Positions 7,478-14,973 of a stretch of 22,181 nt of DNA are shown piece after piece. Every line of letters begins with the position of its first letter. The first letter of the stretch is position 1. This stretch comes from an uncultured Bacillus sp. (GTDB taxonomy: Bacteria; Bacillota; Bacilli; Bacillales; Cytobacillaceae), in assembly GCA_937902115.1 (NCBI GenBank), contig CALGSR010000196.1:1-22181 (forward strand), given 5' to 3'. The notes beneath the pieces are model-generated. The model had not been told where the DNA came from, did no database searches, and was given only the letters and a program-made list of their open reading frames with translations. The translations under genes and the position numbers were made by a program.

Positions 7478-7735
7478 ATGAAACTTGTAGATGAGCTTTA
7501 TGAGATGTATCGAGACAAGTTGACTGGGGATGAAGAGGATATCGATATGTTAGCGTTTGCTTTCCTTGAGGAAATGGAGCGCGAAGATTTATTACATCTT
7601 ATTTCTGAAATGGACGAACAAGAATTATACAATTTGATGGGTTTATATTTAATCGAAAGTCTTAAAGTAAAATTTGCACAAGAGGATTATGGACAGCAGA
7701 GCCATCAATTTCCCAATCACCGCACCCTTCATTAA
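7478..7735 (+). CDS. Small acidic protein, DUF6154-like
   Basis: An 85-residue, mostly helical and strongly acidic protein (starts MKLVDELYEMYRDKLTGDEE) with repeated leucines in a predicted amphipathic helical hairpin at about 20-65. I recall a Bacillaceae family of unknown function (DUF6154) with the same N-terminus and length, but that match is from memory. An excellent ribosome binding site (GGTGGAGGTG) precedes the ATG. A TATAAT at 7425-7430 may be the -10 element, though no clear -35 is visible. A strong terminator follows at 7774, so it is monocistronic. No membrane segments or catalytic motifs are seen. Confidence 0.8.
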   Translation: MKLVDELYEMYRDKLTGDEEDIDMLAFAFLEEMEREDLLHLISEMDEQELYNLMGLYLIESLKVKFAQEDYGQQSHQFPNHRTLH

Positions 7736-7773
7736 TATTAATCTGGATACATAATATATCAGCGCACTTTTTT

Positions 7774-7810
7774 AACTGCCTCACCCATTGTGATGCAGTT
7801 TTTATTTTTT
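7774..7810 (+). terminator. Rho-independent terminator of the small acidic protein gene
   Basis: Stem AACTGC-C-TCAC with GTGA-T-GCAGTT (7774-7784 with 7790-7800, one internal mismatch), 5-nt loop, then TTTATTTTTT (7801-7810). The rest of the 7811-7959 gap holds no gene; a TAAAAT at 7911-7916 may be the -10 of the next operon. Confidence 0.85.
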
Positions 7811-7959
7811 CCAAATGTTTTGCCGTGTCGAGGATAATAAACTTGGGAATAATATTTGTTCCGATGGCTGTTATCGATAGCTTTTAAAGGGAAAGAAATC
7901 CAATCCATGCTAAAATAGATGTATGCATAAAGAATATAAAGAAAAGGAGGGATTTGCGT

Positions 7960-8139
7960 TTGATTAATACGATTATTATCCTGGCTGTTGTCATTATTAT
8001 CGTTGTGTTACTTCTAAGTGTTATCACAACAAAAAAAGCATATCAATATAAGCATACGATTGATCCGATAGAGGGAAACCAACATTTAACAAGCCATAAG
8101 ACGGATGAAGAAAATACCTATCAAAATAAAGAAAGCTAG
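7960..8139 (+). CDS. Small single-pass membrane protein, in operon with cls
   Basis: A 59-residue protein with one strongly hydrophobic N-terminal helix (about residues 2-22, Ile/Val/Leu only) followed by a polar, charged C-terminal tail. The start is a TTG at 7960, 9 nt after GGAGG (7946-7950); a TTG two codons earlier is possible but sits only 3 nt from the binding site. The stop is 15 bp before the cardiolipin synthase start, with no terminator between, so the two form an operon. It could be a small accessory subunit of the synthase or an independent membrane peptide; no family was recognised. Confidence 0.7.
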   Translation: MINTIIILAVVIIIVVLLLSVITTKKAYQYKHTIDPIEGNQHLTSHKTDEENTYQNKES

Positions 8140-8154
8140 AGAAAGGTTTTTGAA

Positions 8155-9606
8155 ATGATGGATCTTTATACAATCATTGTTAGTTTAATCTTATTGTTAA
8201 ACATCATCTTTGCTATCGTTATTATCTTTTTAGAAAATAAAGATCCGGGTTCAACATGGGCTTGGTTAATGGTTCTTACCTTTATTCCTATTCTTGGCTT
8301 TATTTTATATCTGCTTTTAGGTCAAAATCTGTATCGACAGCGCCTGTTTCTCTGGGAGGATCGAAAAAAAATCGGCATTTCGCAAATCATATCCGAACAG
8401 TCAATTAGTTTTCGAACGGGGAACTTACCCTATTCCGATGAAATCATTGATGCCAATAAGGGGCTCATTTATATGCTCCTTGACAATAATGATGCGATTT
8501 TAACTACGGATAACAGCGTGGAAATTTTTACGGATGGCAAAGACAAATTCAATTCTTTATTTAAAGACATCCGTAGTGCCGAAGAGTTTATTCATCTGCA
8601 ATATTATATTTTAAAAAATGATGAGTTAGGAACGAAATTAATTGATTTATTGACGCACAAAGCAAAACAAGGAGTAAAGGTTCGCATCCTGTACGATGAC
8701 CTCGGTTCGAAATCATTAAAGAAAAGAGCATTAAGAAAACTAAAAGATGCCGGTGCTGAAATTGAAGCCTTCTTTCCTTCCAAGTTTCCCTTAATCAATT
8801 TCCGGATCAATTTTCGTAATCATCGAAAACTTGTCATCATAGATGGAAAAATTGGTTATTTAGGCGGCTTTAATGTGGGGGATGAATATCTCGGCTTAAA
8901 GGAAAAATTCGGTTACTGGCGGGATACCCATCTGCGGATTACAGGAAGTGCCGTCTACGCCATTCAAACTCGTTTTATTCTGGATTGGAATCAAGCTTCC
9001 CACCGCTATGATATTTCCTACTCACCGCACCTTTTTCCACCGGTTGAAGAAAAGGGAAATATTGATATGCAAATCGTCTCCAGCGGACCGGATTCAGAAC
9101 TGGAACAAATTAAATACGGCTTCATTAAATTAATTACATCGGCTAAAAAATCAATCTGGATTCAGACGCCCTATTTTGTTCCGGATGTCAGTATGATGGA
9201 TGCTTTAAAAATTGCGGCACTTACCGGAAAAGACGTGCGCATTATGATTCCCAATAAACCGGACCACCCCTTCATTTATTGGGCAACAATGTCGCATATA
9301 GGAGAAATATTAAAGGCTGGCGCAAAGGTATATATTTATAATAATGGTTTTATCAATGCCAAAACACTCATCGTGGATGGAAAACTCTCTTCTGTCGGCA
9401 CTGCAAATATTGATGTCCGAAGTTTTAAACTAAATTTTGAGGTCAATGCATTTATCTATGATGAGGGAATTGCTCAAGAACTGACGGAAAGTTATGCTAA
9501 AGATTTAGAAGTATCGAAGGTTCTGACCATTGACGATTATAATAAACGTCCCATTTATATCCGCTTTAAAGAATCCATTTCGCGTCTTTTATCTCCTATC
9601 CTTTAG
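8155..9606 (+). CDS. cls: Cardiolipin synthase (PLD family) with altered second HKD motif
   Basis: Membrane enzyme that condenses two phosphatidylglycerols to cardiolipin and glycerol. The 483 residues match bacterial Cls length. Two N-terminal membrane helices (about 4-26 and 36-56, with the family block DPGSTWAWLMVL between) are followed by two phospholipase D domains. The first catalytic motif is intact: H223, K225 and D230 in NHRKLVIIDG. The second reads NAKTLIVDG at 401-409, with Asn401 where the catalytic His is expected; K403, D408 and the following SVGTANIDVRSF block are normal. The codon is AAT at 9355-9357, one base from CAT. Both histidines are needed in characterised PLD enzymes, so activity is doubtful unless this is a sequencing error. 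The ATG at 8155 has GAAAGG 8 nt upstream; ATG 8158 is an alternative. Confidence 0.93.
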   Translation: MMDLYTIIVSLILLLNIIFAIVIIFLENKDPGSTWAWLMVLTFIPILGFILYLLLGQNLYRQRLFLWEDRKKIGISQIISEQSISFRTGNLPYSDEIIDANKGLIYMLLDNNDAILTTDNSVEIFTDGKDKFNSLFKDIRSAEEFIHLQYYILKNDELGTKLIDLLTHKAKQGVKVRILYDDLGSKSLKKRALRKLKDAGAEIEAFFPSKFPLINFRINFRNHRKLVIIDGKIGYLGGFNVGDEYLGLKEKFGYWRDTHLRITGSAVYAIQTRFILDWNQASHRYDISYSPHLFPPVEEKGNIDMQIVSSGPDSELEQIKYGFIKLITSAKKSIWIQTPYFVPDVSMMDALKIAALTGKDVRIMIPNKPDHPFIYWATMSHIGEILKAGAKVYIYNNGFINAKTLIVDGKLSSVGTANIDVRSFKLNFEVNAFIYDEGIAQELTESYAKDLEVSKVLTIDDYNKRPIYIRFKESISRLLSPIL

Positions 9607-9638
9607 CCAATTTCCACTCAAGTCAGCTATTTAAACAA

Positions 9639-9668
9639 AAAAATCGGCCCCCTCAGAGCCGATTTTTT
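9639..9668. terminator. Bidirectional terminator between cls and luxS
   Basis: A 10-bp stem AAAAATCGGC/GCCGATTTTT (9639-9648 with 9658-9667), 9-nt loop, T-run on the plus strand and matching A-run (T on minus) on the other side. It separates two convergent genes. Confidence 0.88.
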
Positions 9669-9688
9669 CTTCCTACTAAATGAGCCTC

Positions 9689-10159
9689 TTATGCCATTAC
9701 TTGCTTCAGCTCGTCCTTGCTAAATTTAAGCCAATAACGAATGAGTTGTTTTGCTCCTTCAAGCGTATGCAGCTTAGCCTGACCGCACTGTAATTCTGTA
9801 GCTGCCGGTACTTCAGTTGCCTCTAAACAAACCTTCATCGTTGCTTCCAGCAAGTCAATCACTTCATCAACAGTCGGTTCACCGCTGACGACTAAATAAA
9901 AACCTGTCTGGCAGCCCATAGGCGAAATATCGATAATATCAAAATCGGATTTTTCAGCACATCCTCTAATATTGTACGCTAGCAAATGCTCCAGTGAATG
10001 GATCGCATCCGGCTCCATATTCTCTTTATTCGGCTGAGAAAAACGAATATCAAATTTATTAATCACACCATCTGTTCCAACCGTATGAACACCACAATGT
10101 CTCACATACGGGGCTTTAACGGCATTATGATCTAAATCAAAGCTTTCTACTGAAGGCAT
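9689..10159 (-). CDS. luxS: S-ribosylhomocysteine lyase, AI-2 synthesis
   Basis: Cleaves S-ribosylhomocysteine to homocysteine and DPD, the precursor of autoinducer-2, as part of the activated methyl cycle. The 156-residue protein has the family length and all key residues: the metal ligands H54 and H58 in HSLEH (with E57), C125 in LQCGQ as the third ligand, and the catalytic cysteine C83 in SPMGCQTGFY. The ATG is preceded by AGGAGTGAT. Monocistronic, it ends at the shared terminator with cls. A candidate promoter is at 10257-10285. Confidence 0.97.
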   Translation of the reverse strand: MPSVESFDLDHNAVKAPYVRHCGVHTVGTDGVINKFDIRFSQPNKENMEPDAIHSLEHLLAYNIRGCAEKSDFDIIDISPMGCQTGFYLVVSGEPTVDEVIDLLEATMKVCLEATEVPAATELQCGQAKLHTLEGAKQLIRYWLKFSKDELKQVMA

Positions 10160-10256
10160 CTTATCACTCCTAAATTTTATTAATCATCAACTATTTCTAT
10201 TCACCATCATTCAATCATATACCCATGGATATCGACTCAGCTGCACGCTAAATTTG

Positions 10257-10285
10257 ATTATATCGCAAAAGCAAAATACTTTCAT
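10257..10285 (-). promoter_or_regulatory. Candidate luxS promoter
   Basis: On the minus strand a perfect TATAAT (10262-10257) lies 17 nt from ATGAAA (10285-10280, 4 of 6 matches to TTGACA). It is about 98 nt upstream of the luxS ATG. The rest of the 10160-10413 gap is AT-rich and shows no gene or clear hairpin. Confidence 0.4.
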
Positions 10286-10413
10286 CTATATGCACTGCTT
10301 TTATTTTAGACGAAATGTAAATTATATGTTATTTTAAGGCTGTATGGATGGGAATGAATGGAGATAAAATCTTCACAACAATCATTAAATTTGTTTGTAA
10401 AGAAGGCTAAAAA

Positions 10414-10662
10414 ATGTTAAAAATCATTCTGCTCGGCTTTATTAAATTTTATCAGACCGTTATCTCTCCTTTAAAGCCTCCTACCTGCCGCTTTTACCCG
10501 ACATGCTCCCATTACGGGATGGAATCAGTAAAACGTTTCGGTGCTTTAAAAGGAGGTTTTCTTACAGTAAAGAGAATACTCAAATGTCATCCTTTCCACC
10601 CCGGAGGGATTGATAAGGTTCCTGAAACTTGGCCAGGCATTAAACGCAAGTCTGATAAATAG
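10414..10662 (+). CDS. yidD: YidD-family membrane protein insertion efficiency factor
   Basis: A small membrane-associated protein thought to assist YidC/SpoIIIJ-dependent insertion of inner-membrane proteins. The 82-residue sequence has the complete family signature: an amphipathic N-terminus, CRFYPTCSHY (25-34) with C25 and C31, then KRILKCHPFHPGG (53-65) with C58. Length is typical; the Bacillus subtilis name is ytjA. The ATG has GAAGG 7 nt upstream. It is monocistronic, running towards the carbonic anhydrase gene, with a 15-bp terminator in between. Confidence 0.95.
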   Translation: MLKIILLGFIKFYQTVISPLKPPTCRFYPTCSHYGMESVKRFGALKGGFLTVKRILKCHPFHPGGIDKVPETWPGIKRKSDK

Positions 10663-10666
10663 AAAT

Positions 10667-10703
10667 AAAACAGGTGCTGTATTCGATGTACAGCACCTGT
10701 TTT
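10667..10703. terminator. Bidirectional terminator between yidD and ytiB
   Basis: A perfect 15-bp stem (10667-10681 with 10689-10703) around a 7-nt loop. The arms end in A4/T4, so it works in both directions between convergent genes. Confidence 0.9.
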
Positions 10704-10715
10704 GCTCAATCATTC

Positions 10716-11279
10716 TTATTTTTCATATCCATTAACAACTACATCTAATTTTCCTGTTTCCGGATTTATCACAAGACCGTGTACAGGAACATTTTCCGGT
10801 AATAGCGGATGATTTTTAATAATACTTACACTATTAGCGACACTATCTTCTACCTTACTAAAGCCTCTGAGCCATTTCTTTACATCGATACCAGAGTACT
10901 CTAATGTATCAAGCATTTCATCTTGCACTCCGCGTTCCTTCATGCACTTAATCATATCTTCTGCCTTTAAGCCGCCCATCCCGCAGTCATGGTGACCAAT
11001 CACTAGGACTTCATCGGCATTTAACTGATAAACAGCCACTAATATACTTCGCATGACACTTCCAAATGGATGATTAATGACAGCACCGGCATTTTTAATC
11101 AGCTTAATATCGCCATTTCTAACATTTAGTGCACGAGGCAGCAATTCAAGCAGCCGGGTATCCATACAGGTTAAGATGACCATTCTCTTATTCGGAAGTT
11201 TACTTGTCGTAAACTCCTCATACTTTTTTTCTGCGACGAATTGTTCATTGAATGTAAGTATTTCTTCTAATGCTTTCAT
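10716..11279 (-). CDS. ytiB: Beta-class carbonic anhydrase
   Basis: Interconverts CO2 and bicarbonate in the cytosol with a catalytic zinc. The 187-residue protein has the beta-CA ligand set: C38, with D40 and R42, in TCMDTR; and H96 and C99 in IGHHDCGMGG. The start is the ATG at 11279, preceded by AAAGGTGATC; an ATG nine codons upstream lacks a ribosome binding site. Its length equals that of Bacillus subtilis YtiB. It is divergent from the zinc-binding lipoprotein gene, with a Zur-type palindrome in the shared upstream region, about 115 bp from its start. Confidence 0.93.
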   Translation of the reverse strand: MKALEEILTFNEQFVAEKKYEEFTTSKLPNKRMVILTCMDTRLLELLPRALNVRNGDIKLIKNAGAVINHPFGSVMRSILVAVYQLNADEVLVIGHHDCGMGGLKAEDMIKCMKERGVQDEMLDTLEYSGIDVKKWLRGFSKVEDSVANSVSIIKNHPLLPENVPVHGLVINPETGKLDVVVNGYEK

Positions 11280-11393
11280 GTGATCACCTTTCGTTAAAAA
11301 ATTCACTAATAATAGAATACATAATTCTACAAAATTTTTACACCTTTTAGTCTTGCTTTTTCTATATATTTTTTGTACTATTACAAAAGGTAA

Positions 11394-11408
11394 TCGTAAT
11401 GATTACGA
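11394..11408 (+). promoter_or_regulatory. Zur box (zinc uptake regulator operator)
   Basis: A perfect 7-1-7 palindrome, TCGTAAT-G-ATTACGA, matching the core of the known Bacillus Zur operator. It is 58 bp upstream of the zinc-binding protein start. A TATAAT at 11429-11434 could be the -10 element, which would place the box over the -35 region, a normal position for repression in zinc-replete cells. The -35 element itself is not clear. Confidence 0.82.
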
Positions 11409-11466
11409 ATTATACAGTTCTATTCAATTATAATGAATTTGCTTTTCGGGATGAGAGGGGTATGTA

Positions 11467-12462
11467 ATGAAGAAACTACTTTTATTTTTCAGCTTTCTTC
11501 TAACTGTCAGCTTATTTTTAAGCGGCTGTGGGGAAAAAGATAATCAAAACACGGTAACAGGAGAAACACTTACTATCTATACAACAGTCTATCCACTGCA
11601 ATTTTTTACAGAACAAATTGGCGGAGATGCCGTAAAAGTGGAGACGATTTATCCTCCGGGAGCTGATGAACACACATTTGATCCTTCGCAAAAGGATATG
11701 ATTAAACTGGCGGATGCCAATCTCTTTATTTATATCGGCCTTGGCCTAGAAGGGTTTGTCGATAAAACTAAAAAATCCATGAAAGAGGAAGATGTTACCT
11801 TCCTCGCAGCCGGGGAACATATTAAATTTGAAGAAAATCCAGCAGACACTAAGCATGCCGCTGAGGAACAAGCTCATGATGAACATGAGACGGAAGCGGG
11901 ACACGATGAGGAAGATGCTCATGGCCATGCACATGGAGACATTGATCCTCATGTATGGCTCGATCCAGTCTATTCCATTCAAATAGCTGAAGTCATTAAA
12001 GATGAATTAATTAAACAAATGCCAGAAAAAGAAGATCAATTTATTAAAAACTATAATACATTGAAACTGAAGCTTTCCCAAATTGATGATAAATTTATCA
12101 ATATTAGCAAGGATGCGAAGGATAAAAAAATTCTCGTTTCACACGCTGCCTTTGGCTACTGGGAAAAGAGATACGGTATTGAGCAAATCAGTATCGCTGG
12201 CCTTTCAACCTCAAGTGAACCTTCGCAAAAGGATTTGGCAAAAGTAGTCGATACCGCAAAGGAACACAATTTAAAGTACATCTTTTTTGAACAGAATGTC
12301 AGCTCCAAGCTGACAGAAATTGTACAAAAGGAAATTGGCGCTCAAAGCTTAATCCTGCATAACTTATCAACTCTAACCGATGAAGACTTAAAAAACAATG
12401 AAGATTACTATTCACTGATGCAGCATAATATTGATGCACTGAAAAAGGCCTTAATAAAATAA
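11467..12462 (+). CDS. znuA: Zinc ABC transporter substrate-binding lipoprotein
   Basis: Extracellular high-affinity zinc receptor of the cluster A-I (ZnuA/AdcA) family, 331 residues. Lipoprotein signal with lipobox LSGC (Cys21). Metal ligands expected for the family are H69 (GADEHTFDPS), H162 (DPHVWLDP), H226 (VSHAAFGYWE) and E275 (FFEQN). A His/Asp/Glu-rich loop at about 130-160, typical of zinc rather than manganese members, lies before the second ligand. The ATG follows GAGAGGGG. No permease or ATPase gene is next to it, so it must work with a transporter encoded elsewhere. The Zur box upstream supports zinc as the substrate. It might be an adcA-like orphan rather than the znu-operon copy, so the symbol is provisional. 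Confidence 0.92.
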   Translation: MKKLLLFFSFLLTVSLFLSGCGEKDNQNTVTGETLTIYTTVYPLQFFTEQIGGDAVKVETIYPPGADEHTFDPSQKDMIKLADANLFIYIGLGLEGFVDKTKKSMKEEDVTFLAAGEHIKFEENPADTKHAAEEQAHDEHETEAGHDEEDAHGHAHGDIDPHVWLDPVYSIQIAEVIKDELIKQMPEKEDQFIKNYNTLKLKLSQIDDKFINISKDAKDKKILVSHAAFGYWEKRYGIEQISIAGLSTSSEPSQKDLAKVVDTAKEHNLKYIFFEQNVSSKLTEIVQKEIGAQSLILHNLSTLTDEDLKNNEDYYSLMQHNIDALKKALIK

Positions 12463-12463
12463 C

Positions 12464-12500
12464 AAAATCAGAGCTTCCTTTTACTGGAGGCTCTGATTTT
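12464..12500. terminator. Bidirectional terminator between znuA and the men operon
   Basis: A 15-bp stem with one G-U pair (12464-12478 with 12486-12500), 7-nt loop, arms ending in A4/T4. It ends both znuA and the convergent men operon. Confidence 0.9.
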
Positions 12501-12511
12501 GTTTCATGCTA

Positions 12512-13996
12512 TTAGTAATTAACTTTTAATAGTGTCCGTAATTCCCTGCGTAAAATTTTCTTTGACGCATTTCTTGGAATTTCATCAATAAAATAAAAAT
12601 GCTTAGGTATTTTATATTTAGCCAATTTTTCTTTGCAGAATTGAAGCAGTTCATCACTAGTAACAGGTGCCTTCTTCACGATAAATGCAGCAGGAACCCG
12701 TCCCCATTTATCATCTTCTCTGCCAATGACACCGGCATCCATAACAGCAGGATGGGAAGTAAGTACGCCCTCTATTTCAGCAGGATAAATATTTTCACCG
12801 CCAGAAATAATTAAATCTGATCTCCGGTCGAGCACAAATAAAAATCCCTCTTCATCCAGATAGCCGATATCCCCCGTATGGAGCCATCCGTCTTGGATAT
12901 CTTTCCTTGAGGCATCATTCCTGTTTAAATAACCTGACGTTACATTTGGTCCCTTTACAGTAATTTCACCTGCTTCGCATGCAGCTGCTTCCCTCGTATC
13001 ATCTGCCAAGACTTTAAGCTGTGACGGGAAAAGCGGCTTCCCTGCAGAACCAAGTTTCCTGATACTATCTTCTGGAGACAATGTCACAATTTGCGAGGAA
13101 GTTTCGGTCATTCCATATGTTTGATAAACAGGAACGTTCTTCACTACACATTCCTCTAACAGTGACAGTGATGCAGGCCCACCGCCTAAGAGCATACAGC
13201 GAAAATAATCGGGCAGCTTATCTTCATGTAATTGTTCGATCACACGGATTAAGGTCGAACCGACAACGGACATAATCGTCACATGTTCTGAATCAATATC
13301 CTGCAATGTCTTCTCGGCATCAAATTTCTCGTGGAGAACAATTTTCATTCCATAAATGATGCATTTCATTAAAATAGAGTATCCGCTGATATGGAAAAGC
13401 GGTACCGCGCAAAGCCAACAGTCATTCTCCTGCAGACCAAGATTCAAGGCAGAACCTGTCGCACTCCACCAATGATTTCCGTAAGTCTGAATCACCCCTT
13501 TTGGATGACCGGTTGTACCGGAAGTATACATAATCGTACAGATTTCTTCCATATCTACTTCTGTACACTCATTTGGCTTACAAAATCTCACGCTAGAGGC
13601 TAACATTTCCTTCGTAACTTGCGGAAAATTCGTAATCTGAAAGAGGATCTTTTCTCTCTTTTCAGCAAAGAGATCCTCACTAATTAGAAAAGCTGCTTGA
13701 GAGTCCTTTACTTGCCAAACAAGCTCTTCAGCAGTTAAGCGATTGTTTAATATCACCGCACGAACGCCCAGAAGTTGTAAAGCCAATAGAATAATGGCAG
13801 TATCTAAATGATTTTGCAGCAGGACCGCTGCAAATTGCTGCCTTTTCAGTCCGCAAGTATTTAATTTACCGGCCATCTCATAAGCCGCTTCGTACAATTC
13901 AGAAAATGTCAGTGTCTGTCCTGCAAACGAAATAGCAGAACGATTCGGTGTTAAAAGGGCACGTTGTTTCAGCCAATTTGGCATGAGTTGTTTCAA
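12512..13996 (-). CDS. menE: o-Succinylbenzoate-CoA ligase
   Basis: Activates o-succinylbenzoate to its CoA thioester (ATP to AMP) in menaquinone synthesis. An ANL-superfamily adenylating enzyme: P-loop YTSGTTGHPKG around residue 160, the YGMTETSSQ substrate block, GWLHTGDIGYLDEEG, the hinge LDRRSDLIISGGENIYPAEI and the C-terminal catalytic lysine in RNASKKILRREL. The longest frame starts at 14065, but that ATG has no ribosome binding site and adds 23 residues. I placed the start at the TTG 13996, with GGAGATGGTGAG just upstream, giving 494 residues and an N-terminus (MKQLMPNWLKQRA) like Bacillus MenE as I recall it. ATG 13984 or ATG 14014 are alternatives. Last gene of the operon. Confidence 0.93.
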   Translation of the reverse strand: MKQLMPNWLKQRALLTPNRSAISFAGQTLTFSELYEAAYEMAGKLNTCGLKRQQFAAVLLQNHLDTAIILLALQLLGVRAVILNNRLTAEELVWQVKDSQAAFLISEDLFAEKREKILFQITNFPQVTKEMLASSVRFCKPNECTEVDMEEICTIMYTSGTTGHPKGVIQTYGNHWWSATGSALNLGLQENDCWLCAVPLFHISGYSILMKCIIYGMKIVLHEKFDAEKTLQDIDSEHVTIMSVVGSTLIRVIEQLHEDKLPDYFRCMLLGGGPASLSLLEECVVKNVPVYQTYGMTETSSQIVTLSPEDSIRKLGSAGKPLFPSQLKVLADDTREAAACEAGEITVKGPNVTSGYLNRNDASRKDIQDGWLHTGDIGYLDEEGFLFVLDRRSDLIISGGENIYPAEIEGVLTSHPAVMDAGVIGREDDKWGRVPAAFIVKKAPVTSDELLQFCKEKLAKYKIPKHFYFIDEIPRNASKKILRRELRTLLKVNY

Positions 13997-14069
13997 TCTT
14001 CTCACCATCTCCATAGAAAAAACAGCCTGATGGTTGTCCACCAAGCTGCAATATTTTTCATCCATTTAA

Positions 14070-14888
14070 TCAAGGGAATCTTGGGAATTGTCCAAAATCC
14101 GGTTTCCGTTTTTCTTTAAAGGCATCGCGGCCTTCTTTTGCTTCATCTGATGTATAGTAAAGCAAAGTAGCATCTCCAGCTAATTGCTGAATGCCAGCTA
14201 AGCCATCTGTATCCGCATTAAATGCTGCTTTCAAGAAACGCAGTGCCATTGGACTTTTGCCTAAGATCTCTTCACACCATTGAACGGTCTCCTCTTCAAC
14301 TTTATCAAGAGGAACGACTGTATTCACGAGTCCCATATCTAATGCTTCCTGTGCGTTATATTGACGGCATAAGTACCAAATTTCACGTGCCTTTTTATGT
14401 CCGACCATTCTCGCTAAGTATCCTGCACCGTAGCCGCCGTCAAAGCTGCCTACATTTGGTCCAGTCTGACCAAAGATCGCATTATCTGCAGCGATCGTTA
14501 AGTCACAGACGATATGTAATACATGACCTCCACCAATGGCATAGCCTTTAACCATTGCAATGACAGGCTTTGGAATCACACGAATTAAGCGCTGCAAATC
14601 AAGCACGTTTAAACGAGGGATTTGATCCTCACCAACATAGCCGCCATGACCTCGTACCTTTTGGTCTCCACCCGAACAAAAGGCCATATCTCCTGCACCC
14701 GTTAAAACAATAACACCAACGTTTGCGTCATCGCGCGCAAAAGCAAATGCATCAATTAATTCCATTACTGTTTTCGGACGAAAAGCATTGCGCACTTCCG
14801 GACGATTAATGGTAATCTTCGCAATTCCATTATAAGTTTCATAAAGAATGTCTTCATATTGGCGTCCTGCAACCCATTCAACTGCCAT
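14070..14888 (-). CDS. menB: 1,4-dihydroxy-2-naphthoyl-CoA synthase
   Basis: Dieckmann-type ring closure of o-succinylbenzoyl-CoA, in the crotonase superfamily, 272 residues. The oxyanion-hole block AFCSGGDQ (69-76), the HGGYVG loop and the active-site segment GQTGPNVGSFDGGYG (140-154) are all present. The Gly in QTG marks the bicarbonate-dependent (type I) class rather than the class with an Asp there. The start is ATG 14888 after a perfect AAAGGAGGAA; an upstream in-frame start adding 15 residues lacks such a site. An 85-bp gap separates it from menH, holding an imperfect 10-bp inverted repeat (14917-14926 with 14963-14972) but no clear terminator. Confidence 0.97.
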   Translation of the reverse strand: MAVEWVAGRQYEDILYETYNGIAKITINRPEVRNAFRPKTVMELIDAFAFARDDANVGVIVLTGAGDMAFCSGGDQKVRGHGGYVGEDQIPRLNVLDLQRLIRVIPKPVIAMVKGYAIGGGHVLHIVCDLTIAADNAIFGQTGPNVGSFDGGYGAGYLARMVGHKKAREIWYLCRQYNAQEALDMGLVNTVVPLDKVEEETVQWCEEILGKSPMALRFLKAAFNADTDGLAGIQQLAGDATLLYYTSDEAKEGRDAFKEKRKPDFGQFPRFP

Positions 14889-14973
14889 AAATAATTCCTC
14901 CTTTAATAAAAAACAAGATAGATAAACCCCCAAATTAATGGTTATTAGCTGCCATCTTTTTATTCATCTATCA

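Noticed and set aside
14222..14551. 109-codon plus-strand frame inside menB
   Set aside because: Antisense to the highly conserved MenB core, with no ribosome binding site.
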